A stretch of DNA of 21,703 bases from Lachnospiraceae bacterium. GTDB lineage: Bacteria; Bacillota; Clostridia; Lachnospirales; Lachnospiraceae. The stretch spans positions 1 through 21,703 of the forward strand of contig JAIECC010000451.1 in assembly GCA_029068665.1 (NCBI GenBank), given 5' to 3'. The notes beneath the pieces were generated by a model that was given only the letters and a program-made list of their open reading frames with translations, was not told where the DNA came from and ran no database searches. A program made the position numbers and the translations under genes. Shown here one piece after another: positions 1-7,699 of this stretch. Numbering within the stretch: the first letter of the stretch is position 1; each line of letters begins with the position of its first letter.

Positions 1-1318
1 ATTCCTTTCTTTCTCTTATGATAAATTTTAATGGTGTTCCCCGGAAGCCGAAGGTGTCCCGAATCCGGTTCTCCAGATATCTGGTGTAGGAAAAATGCAT
101 TAATTCCTTATCATTTACAAATATCACAAAGGTAGGCGGCTTCACGGAAACCTGTGTCACATAGTAAATCTTCAACCGCTTTCCTTTGTCACTTGGAGGC
201 TGCTGCATGGCAACTGCCTCACTGATAATTTCATTTAATACACCGGTTGCAATCCGCAGAGAATGATTCTCGATGACTGCATCGATGGTTTCAAACAGCT
301 TGGGCAGCCTTTGTCCGGTCTGTGCAGAAATAAAAATCAGCTCTGCATAAGGCATAAAGGACAACACATCCCGTACATCCTCGGTAAACCGGTAGATGGT
401 CTTATCGTCCTTCTCAATCAGATCCCATTTATTCACGGCAATAATCATGCCCTTGCCCCGCTCATGAGCAATTCCGGCAATCTTTGCATCCTGCTCTGTC
501 ACTCCTTCTACTGCATCAATGACCAGTACTGCAACATTGCACCGCTCCACGGCAGATACCGTCCGGATAATGCTGTACCGCTCCAGTTCCTCTTTAATCT
601 TACTCTTTCTCCGAAGGCCGGCAGTATCGATAAACACATAATGATTGCCATTCCGAACCACTTCCGTATCAATGGCATCCCGGGTGGTTCCTGCAATATC
701 CGATACAATCACCCGTTCTTCTCCTAAGAGCTTATTGATAATGGATGACTTTCCTGCATTGGGCTTTCCGATAATGGCAACCCTTGGACGTTCATCCTCT
801 ACTTCCTCTTTACTGCTGTCATCAAAGTATCCTGCTACTTCATCCAGCATATCCCCAAGCCCCAGCTTAGAGCTGGCAGAAATCGGTTTCGGGTCTCCCA
901 GACCCAGATTGTAAAATTCATACACATCCGGCATGAACTTTTCAAAGCTGTCCACCTTATTCACCACCAGTACAATAGGCTTTCTGGAACGCCGCAGCAT
1001 ATCTGTCACCTTATAATCTGCATCCACCAGCCCCTGCCGTACATCTACCAGAAAGATAATCACATCCGCAGTCTCAATGGCTATTTCCGCTTGCTCCCGC
1101 ATGAACTTTAACATCTTATCACTGGTATCCGGTTCAATACCGCCGGTATCAATCAATGTGAAATAATGATTCAGCCAATTCACATCTGCATAAATCCGGT
1201 CCCGGGTCACCCCCGGTGTGTCCTTTACAATGGATATCTGTTCTCCTGCCAACACATTAAATAATGTGGATTTTCCTACATTGGGCCGTCCCACAATGGC
1301 GACGATTGGTTTACTCAT
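1..1318 (-). CDS. der: Ribosome assembly GTPase Der (EngA), 3' end at window edge
   Basis: Der is a double-GTPase needed for maturation of the 50S ribosomal subunit in the cytoplasm. Reading the minus strand from the ATG at 1316-1318 gives a first G domain with P-loop GRPNVGKST (residues about 10-18), DTPGVTRDR and DTGG (about 57-60). A second G domain has P-loop GKPNAGKSS (near residue 181), DTAG and NKWD. The C-terminal KH-like domain ends in RFTD-type sequence followed by FIIRERKE. About 439 residues are readable and the family is usually 435-445 long, so only the last residue or two and the stop should lie beyond base 1. AAGGAG precedes the start. The start lies one base past the stop of the DUF512 gene, so the two are probably translationally coupled. 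The identification is secure from the tandem G domains. Confidence 0.97.
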   Translation of the reverse strand, partial: MSKPIVAIVGRPNVGKSTLFNVLAGEQISIVKDTPGVTRDRIYADVNWLNHYFTLIDTGGIEPDTSDKMLKFMREQAEIAIETADVIIFLVDVRQGLVDADYKVTDMLRRSRKPIVLVVNKVDSFEKFMPDVYEFYNLGLGDPKPISASSKLGLGDMLDEVAGYFDDSSKEEVEDERPRVAIIGKPNAGKSSIINKLLGEERVIVSDIAGTTRDAIDTEVVRNGNHYVFIDTAGLRRKSKIKEELERYSIIRTVSAVERCNVAVLVIDAVEGVTEQDAKIAGIAHERGKGMIIAVNKWDLIEKDDKTIYRFTEDVRDVLSFMPYAELIFISAQTGQRLPKLFETIDAVIENHSLRIATGVLNEIISEAVAMQQPPSDKGKRLKIYYVTQVSVKPPTFVIFVNDKELMHFSYTRYLENRIRDTFGFRGTPLKFIIRERKE

Positions 1319-1319
1319 T

Positions 1320-2783
1320 TTATCTCTCCTTATATCTGTAACGGGAAGAAGCGGATGTTTCACTGCTTTCACCCGGCTGCTGCATGCTATCATCAACAAT
1401 GGCCTGAATAAAGCCCATACCATTCGATTTTACAATATGCACCGAGACTTGTAAAGCCTTTTGGACATCTTCTAAGGTAATATCATCCAGGAATATATCT
1501 TCATCTGCCTTCAGTACCGCAGATGGCAGTACCACCCGGTCCCCCAGGTCCCTTCCTTTCAGCTGCTCCAGAATGTCCGTTGCTGTCAGCAGACCGGTTA
1601 CCGTAATCTGTTCTCCGAAAAAATGATTGGTAATACAAACCACCTGAATCTCCAGCTCCGGAAACCGCTTCCTGATCTGCTCTGCCGCCCAGCAGATTGT
1701 AGGATAAATCAGCTTTGCCGTTACCAGTGTTACCTTCCCCTGACGCTTATCTCCCTGACAGGTTTTTAATGCTTCCTGTAAGTCCTCCCGAAACATCCGG
1801 ACCATTCCCACACCATTCTCATACTGTACATATCCATCATACCGTTCTGCCTCCGGAACCTCCTGTCCGGCCAGAATATACCATTCATCACTGGCATGAA
1901 TAAAATGTATGCCAAATTGTTCATAGGCGATTTCCTGATAGGAATGAATCATTGACAATACTGCTTCCGCATCCGACTGCTGAAAGGCTTCTAATGGATA
2001 CAAGCCTTCCCGAAACTTTGTCAGCCCTACCGGTACCACAGAAACACTCTGCATATGGGGTGCGTATTGCAGCAAATCCTCAATGGTCCGCTTTAGCTCC
2101 TCACCGTCATTCACACCCTTGCATAATACAATCTGTCCATTCATGGGAATACCGGCTTCATATAAACGGTCTATTTTTTTCAGTGCCTCTCCTGCAAATC
2201 GGTTGGACAGCATCTTACACCGCAGCTCCGGATTGGTGGTATGAACAGATATGTTAATGGGTGCTAAATGAAACCGTATGATCCGATCAATATCCTGGTC
2301 CGACATATTGGTTAAGGTAATATAATTCCCCTGTAAAAAGGACAGACGGGAATCATCATCTTTAAAATACAGGGTATCCCGCATCCCCTTTGGCATCTGG
2401 TCGATAAAACAGAACATACACTTATTCCGACAGGAATGGTATTCATCCATAAGACTGTTCTCAAAGACCAACCCGATATCTTCATCCTCTTCCTTCTCGA
2501 TTTCCAGTTCCCATTCCTCTCCATTCGCTTTTCGAATCAGAAGAACCACCAACTCCTCTTCAATCAGGAACTGGTAATCAAAAATATCCTCGATCTCTTC
2601 ACCATTGACCATGAGCAGATAGTCTCCTGCCTGAATCTCCATTTCTTCACCGATGCTGCCCGGCAGAACCTCTTGGATCAAATGCTCATGCTTTTGGAGT
2701 TTTTGAAAATCGGGATTCTTTTGTTGATTTGATTGTATGCCCGATGGCTCATATGCGCCATGATTCTTTTCCATATTTGTCAT
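1320..2783 (-). CDS. PDZ / radical SAM / DUF512 protein
   Basis: This 487-residue protein has a PDZ-like N-terminal segment (about residues 36-95, with the PGSIGEEMEIQAGD motif typical of the family). A CX3CX2C cluster follows at C118, C122 and C125 (CRNKCMFC), as expected for a radical-SAM [4Fe-4S] site. The C-terminal half matches what I know of DUF512. The family is widespread in Clostridia and is repeatedly found next to der, but its reaction is not established; a link to ribosome or membrane protein quality control would be inference. The first 30 residues look unlike the conserved domain. The ATG at 2774 is an alternative start and neither has a strong ribosome binding site, so the N terminus is uncertain. 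It is the first gene of a two-gene unit with der. Confidence 0.88.
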   Translation of the reverse strand: MTNMEKNHGAYEPSGIQSNQQKNPDFQKLQKHEHLIQEVLPGSIGEEMEIQAGDYLLMVNGEEIEDIFDYQFLIEEELVVLLIRKANGEEWELEIEKEEDEDIGLVFENSLMDEYHSCRNKCMFCFIDQMPKGMRDTLYFKDDDSRLSFLQGNYITLTNMSDQDIDRIIRFHLAPINISVHTTNPELRCKMLSNRFAGEALKKIDRLYEAGIPMNGQIVLCKGVNDGEELKRTIEDLLQYAPHMQSVSVVPVGLTKFREGLYPLEAFQQSDAEAVLSMIHSYQEIAYEQFGIHFIHASDEWYILAGQEVPEAERYDGYVQYENGVGMVRMFREDLQEALKTCQGDKRQGKVTLVTAKLIYPTICWAAEQIRKRFPELEIQVVCITNHFFGEQITVTGLLTATDILEQLKGRDLGDRVVLPSAVLKADEDIFLDDITLEDVQKALQVSVHIVKSNGMGFIQAIVDDSMQQPGESSETSASSRYRYKER

Positions 2784-2807
2784 CCAATCTTTTCACACTT
2801 TATTACA

Positions 2808-2856
2808 TAGAAAAACCACCCATGTATACTTGACCGTGTATTGGGTGGATTTTCTA
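2808..2856 (-). terminator. Rho-independent terminator-like hairpin after pgeF
   Basis: The arms 2808-2822 and 2842-2856 match at 14 of 15 positions, and the 19-nt loop can extend the stem with a further TATAC/GTGTA pairing. Read on the minus strand, the GGGTGG end of the stem is followed by TTTTTCT, the usual intrinsic terminator layout. It lies about 130 bases past the pgeF stop and 25 bases before the DUF512 gene, so it may also act as an attenuator for the DUF512-der unit. Confidence 0.65.
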
Positions 2857-2910
2857 CTTTTTTCACTAGGTCACCCCACCTTGTGGGCGGTTGCTCCTCT
2901 TTCTATTGAC

Positions 2911-2939
2911 AATGTAACACAATTCCCAATGAATTGCAA
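2911..2939 (-). promoter_or_regulatory. Candidate sigma-A promoter for DUF512-der
   Basis: On the minus strand, TTGCAA (2934-2939) and TACATT (2911-2916) are separated by 17 bases. The -10 box is only 4/6 consensus and is identical to that of the rplS promoter candidate. If used, the leader of about 120 nt would run through two hairpins: CCCAC/GTGGG at 2875-2887 and the larger terminator-like one at 2808-2856. Confidence 0.4.
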
Positions 2940-2989
2940 GAAAAACCCAATGCAACGATTTTACCTAATTCCACTCTAAGTATTGCTAT

Positions 2990-3832
2990 TTATAGCATTA
3001 TCACCGCTCCCAGATTCCCCCGTTTTCCCTGGCTGGCACGATGAGAGAATAGCAAGTCCGGATTGCAGCAGGTACAAATATCCGTCGTTTCCAGATGTTC
3101 TTTCGTAATTCCCGCTTCCAAAAGAATATACTGATTCACCTTCCACAGGTCAAGGTGATACTTGCCGGAACCCACGGACCGCATAAAATCTTTATATTGT
3201 GCTTCCGTAAATTCCTTTTGAAACTCTTCTGCCACATCCCCACTGATTTCATAGCAGTCCTGACATATGGAAGGTCCAATGGCACACAATACATCCTTCG
3301 CCTGTGTGTGATATTCCTGCTTCATATAGTCTAACATCACTTTACCGATTTTGGCGACGGTTCCCCGCCAGCCGGAATGAGCCAGTGCCACTACCTTCCC
3401 TACCGGGTCATAAAAGAATAATGGAACACAATCTGCAAAGAAGGTAATCAATGGTATGCCCGGCCGGTCCGTCACCAGACCATCAATGCTGATAATATCC
3501 GATTCTCTGGTAATTCCCTTTCCACAGTCTGCTTCTGTAACTTTATATATCTTTGTTGTATGCACCTGGTCAGAAAAAACCAGCTTCCTTTCATCATATC
3601 CAACCGCTTGGGCAAACCGCTGATGATTTTCCATCACTGCCTCCGGGTCATCCCCCCGGTGAAAGCTAAGATTCATGGTGGATAAATCACCTTGGCTTAC
3701 TCCGCCCAGCCGGGTGCTGAAGCCGTGCAGCACTCCTGCCTGTTCCAGATTCCGAAAGGTCAGATACACGACTCCCTCGCTTTCGTGAATTCTGGTGGAA
3801 TGATTTTGATTTGCATATTTGATGGATAACAT
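2990..3832 (-). CDS. pgeF: Peptidoglycan editing factor PgeF (YfiH/YlmD, LACC1-like)
   Basis: This is a 280-residue member of the multicopper-oxidase-like (laccase domain, COG1496) family. It has been described as a peptidoglycan editing factor and, for relatives, as a purine nucleoside-acting enzyme. The conserved metal/active-site residues are visible: H91 in SDQVHT, C135 in FFADCVPL and H152 in AHSGWRG. The ATG at 3832 was chosen because AGGAGAAG lies 5-6 bases upstream; a longer frame from 3859 has no such site and would add nine non-conserved residues. It stands alone between the palindromic repeat on its 5' side and a terminator on its 3' side. No clear promoter is visible, although the 5' flank is AT-rich. 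Confidence 0.93.
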   Translation of the reverse strand: MLSIKYANQNHSTRIHESEGVVYLTFRNLEQAGVLHGFSTRLGGVSQGDLSTMNLSFHRGDDPEAVMENHQRFAQAVGYDERKLVFSDQVHTTKIYKVTEADCGKGITRESDIISIDGLVTDRPGIPLITFFADCVPLFFYDPVGKVVALAHSGWRGTVAKIGKVMLDYMKQEYHTQAKDVLCAIGPSICQDCYEISGDVAEEFQKEFTEAQYKDFMRSVGSGKYHLDLWKVNQYILLEAGITKEHLETTDICTCCNPDLLFSHRASQGKRGNLGAVIML

Positions 3833-3891
3833 TGCACTTCTCCTGCTTTTATTTTGCATTAAAATATGGGATATTTGCGCTGCCTGCTACC

Positions 3892-4314
3892 GCGTTTTCC
3901 GGGGCATAACCATTTTCAATAAGACACGTTTGCACTCCTGCCAGCACGTAGCGGTACATAAGGGGGTGAAAATACCACCCCTAAGTACCGACGTGCTTCT
4001 AAGGTCTTCTTGAAAATGGTTACGCCTCCGGAAGACGCTGCCATGACTGGTGCAGTTCCATAATTCAACATTGCTTTCAGGTGCTGACCGTTTCGGTATT
4101 GAAATTTGAATACTGGATTTTCTATATCAAAACCATGTTGCATTATGAAACTGCACTAGTCTTGACAGCCTTGGATAAGTGGCTATATAGTTCCCAGCAG
4201 ACTCTTAGAACCCGTCGGTACTTAGGTGCGGTTCTTTCGCACCTTATGTACCGCTACGCGTTCGCAGACGCGCAAGCAGGTCTGATGGGAACTATATAGC
4301 CACTCATCCAAGGC
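3892..4314. repeat. 420-bp imperfect palindrome: two head-to-head nested-hairpin elements
   Basis: The gene-free stretch between yraN and pgeF (3833-4353) is dominated by one inverted duplication centred near 4103. Copy A, read on the minus strand, runs from about 4071 to 3880; copy B, read on the plus strand, from about 4135 to 4325. The inner ends (4045-4071 and 4135-4161) match at 24 of 27 positions. Each copy then has its own self-complementary outer stem: 3892-3919 with 4010-4038 in A, and 4168-4196 with 4286-4314 in B. Each outer stem encloses a shared core hairpin (3943-3997; 4213-4258) with CGGTAC/GTACCG pairing. There is no transposase and no T-run for termination. It resembles a BIME-like or miniature repeat, or a pair of structured RNAs; I do not recognise a named family. 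Confidence 0.9.
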
Positions 4315-4353
4315 GGCAGCAGGTAACAGTAAAATAAACATTAATTTAGAATA

Positions 4354-4695
4354 CTAAAATGCGTTCCGGATATATTGCAGCTCTTCTCCCAATATGGCTG
4401 CCACATCAAACCGCACCGGTATTTCCTCCGGCATATGATGTTCATACAGATAATACCGGGCAGCCTGACGGATCCGTTTCTGCTTTGCCAGTGTCACTGC
4501 CTCTGCCGGATACCCTTTTTGTAAGTCCTTCCGATACTTTACCTCAACAAACAACAGATACCCCTCTTCTCTTGCAATGATATCTACCTCACCCTGACGG
4601 CAGCGGTAATTCCGTTCCAGTATTTCCATCCCCTGCCCCTGCATATACTGAGCCGCCCGGGTTTCATATTCGCTTCCTACCTGTCGTTTATTCAT
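4354..4695 (-). CDS. YraN/UPF0102 family endonuclease-like protein
   Basis: This 113-residue protein has the UPF0102 signature in a restriction-endonuclease-like fold: GEVDII with E36 and D38, then FVEVKYR with E51 and K53, matching the E-D-ExK metal site. The N terminus (NKRQVGSEYE) and the length are typical of the family, which sits next to rnhB in many bacteria. The biological role is not settled; a DNA processing or repair function is inferred from the fold. It is the last gene of the signal peptidase/rbgA/rnhB unit, about 50 bases after the FlhB-like gene. AAGG lies about 12 bases before the start, so the ribosome binding site is mediocre. Confidence 0.92.
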   Translation of the reverse strand: MNKRQVGSEYETRAAQYMQGQGMEILERNYRCRQGEVDIIAREEGYLLFVEVKYRKDLQKGYPAEAVTLAKQKRIRQAARYYLYEHHMPEEIPVRFDVAAILGEELQYIRNAF

Positions 4696-4747
4696 TCTCT
4701 TATAGCCTTATATTCTTTTTCATTCGTATCAAGAAAAAACGTCTTTG

Positions 4748-5113
4748 TTACTGTTCCAGCTTACTGCGGAGCTTATCCATACGGTCTACATAAATAAGGA
4801 TTTCTGCTACCACTCCATAAAGCTCCGGCGGAATATAATCTCCAATATCCAGCTTTAATAAGGTATCTGCCAGTCCCTTATCCACGTAGGTGGGAACATC
4901 ATGTTCTTTTGCACGCTCGATGATTCGCTCAGCCAAAGCCCCCTTACCAGAGGCAACTATCTGAGGTGCCTGATCATTGGGATCATACATAAGGGCAACC
5001 GCCTTTTTGGGCTGTTCTGCTTCCTGCCGTCCTTTGGCTGCCGCCCTGCCTGAATCAACTGGTTGGCCATTGTATTGATAGGGTTGTTCATAACCGGAAA
5101 ACTTTTTTGCCAT
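4748..5113 (-). CDS. FlhB C-terminal-domain-like protein (YlqH-like)
   Basis: This 121-residue protein resembles only the cytoplasmic C-terminal domain of FlhB/YscU export-switch proteins. Matching segments are KKAVALMYDPND, IIERAKEHDVP and YIPPELYGVVAEIL. The membrane part is absent, and the self-cleaving NPTH motif is replaced by YDPND, so autocleavage is not expected. The start at 5113 is set by AGGAGG seven bases upstream. A stand-alone gene of this type (ylqH in Bacillus subtilis) is known at the same place after rnhB. It follows the FliK-like gene by 19 bases, and both have flagellar export relatives. Its partner and role are unknown. Confidence 0.85.
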   Translation of the reverse strand: MAKKFSGYEQPYQYNGQPVDSGRAAAKGRQEAEQPKKAVALMYDPNDQAPQIVASGKGALAERIIERAKEHDVPTYVDKGLADTLLKLDIGDYIPPELYGVVAEILIYVDRMDKLRSKLEQ

Positions 5114-5132
5114 CTCCGGACCTCCTGTTATT

Positions 5133-6890
5133 TTATGTGCGCATGTCAAAGGTATATCGTTTTACTCCGGTTACCAGATCCTGATTCAGCATCTCTTCCA
5201 CGACCCGGTCTTCCGGAGCGTCTTTCGATAAGGCTTCCGGTTTGGGTTCCGTCTTCATGACCTCATTGGTAAAATGAAAGCCCTTTTCCTCTAAACGCTT
5301 TGATAATTCCGTCATATTATCAGCGATTACAGACACAGAAGTCTGATCTTCCATCGTAAACCGTGCATGGAGCTTTTTGTCCCGCAAAGTTACCAGAACA
5401 TCTGTAGACCCCAGATGAGGCATATCCAGATGCAGTAAAAGCCGAACTCCTTCTGCACTTTGCTGCAGCTTTTTCTTGTTCGCATAGACAAATAATTCAG
5501 AATTTGCCTCCTGACCATTCATTTTCATTGGCAGCTGGGCAAAAATAAACTGTTGATTCAACTGCTGCATGAACTGTATATTTTCCCGCATATTCTGGGC
5601 CTGCTCTGAAAACTGCCGGTTGGAATGTCCGGAATGATCCAGACTTTCCTCCAGCTTGCCGGCCTGCTCATATATCTTTTCATACAGACGGTCAATTTCC
5701 TTTGGCTCCTTCATAGTCTCCGGCTTCATCAGCCATTGCTCCTGAATTCCTTTTTTTAGCAGCTTCCGGTAATTATCGCTTTGGAAAAAGCTTCGGATTC
5801 CCTGCTCTGACACATGCCCATCCTGCTTCAGATAGCTGCTGATATTAGATAATAATTCTCCATGATCCTGTGAACCATCCGTTAATCTCTGAACCGTTTC
5901 CTCCGGTATTCCCATATCGGTCAATTGTATCCGTAAAGAATCCAGCATGGAAGTCTCCACACCCCCGGGCTTTGCCCCAGTGGCTGAAAGGGTGGTCGAC
6001 CGCTCTGTTTCTCCGGCCTTCTGGATTTCTTCCTCCGGAAGCATACCGGCTGAAGTCAATCCTTCTGTCCGGCTTTCTCCTTCTACCGCCTTTTCTGTTA
6101 CTCCGTTGGCCACAGCAGCTGCTTCTTCCGAGCCCACACCGGCTGCTGTTCCACCTTCTCCGCCCCAGCCGAAGATATCCAGAATCTGTTGATTCAGACT
6201 CTGAAGCTGTTCCGTGGTTCCATGACTGCCTGCCTGACTGACAACTGTTTCCAGACTGTCCAACACCTGATTCATTGCCTGGGTCAGTTGATGCTCATGG
6301 CTGGCATATTGGGAAAATTGCTTTACATTCAGTTCATTTACCGGAATCCCCAGTCGATTCATATCTACAATCTGCTTGATATCTGCTTCCGGTACTTTCA
6401 CGGACTGCTGCATGATTTTCCTCATACTTTCTTTATCCAGAGGCATACCGGCTTCCATCATACGATTGGCAATCTGCATATTGCGTTCCGTAAAGGCAAA
6501 CCCATTGGCAGACAGCGCCTTTTCTGCTGCCATACTCTGTCCATTCATATTCATATCCTGCATTGGCCGGATCAATATCTGTTCTCCCTGATTTTCCTTT
6601 ACTTCGAAAAACATACGCTGACCAATATTTAATTCTACGGATTCGCCTAATTTGGCATTGAGCATTTGCTGATTATCTAATAGAATCGTAACATCTTTTG
6701 CTGTTATATTAAGAATTTCTCCCGGAAAGATCTGACCGGCCTGTAACGAACCGGCAGAAGCACTGGTCCCCGCCACAGCGGCAGAGTTAACCCCGCCGGC
6801 CTGATGTCCCTTCAGAGCCTCTGCTCCCTGGGCACCATTCTGACTATCCCAATTTCCCCATGTGCTTAATCCCTGTCCGAAAATATTCAT
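5133..6890 (-). CDS. FliK-like protein with flagellar hook-length C-terminal domain
   Basis: This is a 585-residue protein. Residues about 455-560 match the Flg_hook/FliK C-terminal fold (LLLHLDMPHLGSTDVLVTL and a following basic strand). The middle is rich in Gln, Glu, Ser and Gly and looks low-complexity, with no signal peptide or membrane segment. The start at 6890 is set by AGGAG five bases upstream; a longer frame to 6920 overlaps rnhB. In Bacillus subtilis, ylqG occupies this slot between rnhB and ylqH. True FliK works with FlhB to switch flagellar export specificity, so pairing here with an FlhB-C-like gene is striking. No other flagellar gene is in the window, so a flagellar function is unproven. 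Confidence 0.82.
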   Translation of the reverse strand: MNIFGQGLSTWGNWDSQNGAQGAEALKGHQAGGVNSAAVAGTSASAGSLQAGQIFPGEILNITAKDVTILLDNQQMLNAKLGESVELNIGQRMFFEVKENQGEQILIRPMQDMNMNGQSMAAEKALSANGFAFTERNMQIANRMMEAGMPLDKESMRKIMQQSVKVPEADIKQIVDMNRLGIPVNELNVKQFSQYASHEHQLTQAMNQVLDSLETVVSQAGSHGTTEQLQSLNQQILDIFGWGGEGGTAAGVGSEEAAAVANGVTEKAVEGESRTEGLTSAGMLPEEEIQKAGETERSTTLSATGAKPGGVETSMLDSLRIQLTDMGIPEETVQRLTDGSQDHGELLSNISSYLKQDGHVSEQGIRSFFQSDNYRKLLKKGIQEQWLMKPETMKEPKEIDRLYEKIYEQAGKLEESLDHSGHSNRQFSEQAQNMRENIQFMQQLNQQFIFAQLPMKMNGQEANSELFVYANKKKLQQSAEGVRLLLHLDMPHLGSTDVLVTLRDKKLHARFTMEDQTSVSVIADNMTELSKRLEEKGFHFTNEVMKTEPKPEALSKDAPEDRVVEEMLNQDLVTGVKRYTFDMRT

Positions 6891-6916
6891 AGAATCTCCT
6901 TTTATGACATATCTGA

Positions 6917-7675
6917 TCAAATAAACTTTTTAATAAAGGTTCGGCGATGTATATCACAGGGACCGTATTTTCGTATGGCTTCAATATGCTCTGCGGAGCC
7001 GTAGCCCTTATTCCGGGCAAAGCCATATTCCGGATACATTTCATCGTATACACACATCAGGCGGTCCCGTTCCACCTTTGCCAGAATGCTGGCAGCTGCA
7101 ATGGAAATACTTTTTGTATCTCCTTTTATTATCGGCACCTGAGGCTGATTTACTAAGGGAATTGTTACGGCATCATTTAATAACAGCTGTGGCTCTACCG
7201 ATAAACGACTGATTGCCTGACGCATTGCGATATAATCCGCCTGCAGGATATTCACCTTATCTATCGTTGCCACATCTGCAATCCCCACTGCATAAGCAAT
7301 GGCATTCAGTTTAATTTCTTCATACAATTCTTCCCGTTTCTTCTCGCTGAGCTGTTTGGAATCATTTAAATACAGCAGGTTCACGTCTTTGGGAAAAATG
7401 ACTGCTGCGGCCATAACCGGTCCGGCCAAGGGTCCCCGCCCCACTTCATCAATACCACAGATATACTCATATTCCTTCCAGTATTCATATTCATACTGCT
7501 TCATGCCCTCGATCCGCTGCAGTTCCGCCTGCCACTGATCCAAACGCTTTTGAGCCCTGGCAACCTCTTTTAAAACCCCCGCACGTTCATCCTTGCCATA
7601 TTCCGCAATATATTCCGGAAGTTCTTCATAAGATGCATGCTGTAAAACTGTTTTTATCTCTTGTATACTACCCAT
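6917..7675 (-). CDS. rnhB: Ribonuclease HII
   Basis: RNase HII cleaves RNA in RNA-DNA hybrids and starts removal of misincorporated ribonucleotides from DNA. The protein has 252 residues with the type 2 motif GIDEVGRGPLAGPV, giving catalytic D76 and E77. D168 (LLNDAV) and D204 (VERDRL) complete the DEDD set, and the KGYGS motif is near the C terminus. An N-terminal extension of about 70 residues is normal for Firmicutes RnhB. I chose the ATG at 7675 because GGAG stands about eight bases upstream; the ATG at 7690 has no good site. It lies 24 bases after the upstream signal peptidase gene. Confidence 0.96.
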   Translation of the reverse strand: MGSIQEIKTVLQHASYEELPEYIAEYGKDERAGVLKEVARAQKRLDQWQAELQRIEGMKQYEYEYWKEYEYICGIDEVGRGPLAGPVMAAAVIFPKDVNLLYLNDSKQLSEKKREELYEEIKLNAIAYAVGIADVATIDKVNILQADYIAMRQAISRLSVEPQLLLNDAVTIPLVNQPQVPIIKGDTKSISIAAASILAKVERDRLMCVYDEMYPEYGFARNKGYGSAEHIEAIRKYGPCDIHRRTFIKKFI

Positions 7676-7699
7676 ATTACCCTCTCCCATGTACCATCT

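Noticed and set aside
3892..4314. Palindromic region as an insertion sequence or a rho-independent terminator
   Set aside because: No transposase frame is present, and neither strand has a T-run after the stems.
5870..6241. Plus-strand frame of 123 codons
   Set aside because: It is the complement of the low-complexity middle of the FliK-like gene, with no start signal.
4748..6890. Part of a flagellar operon
   Set aside because: No other flagellar gene is present, and this pair is known from the rnhB region independently of flagellar operons.
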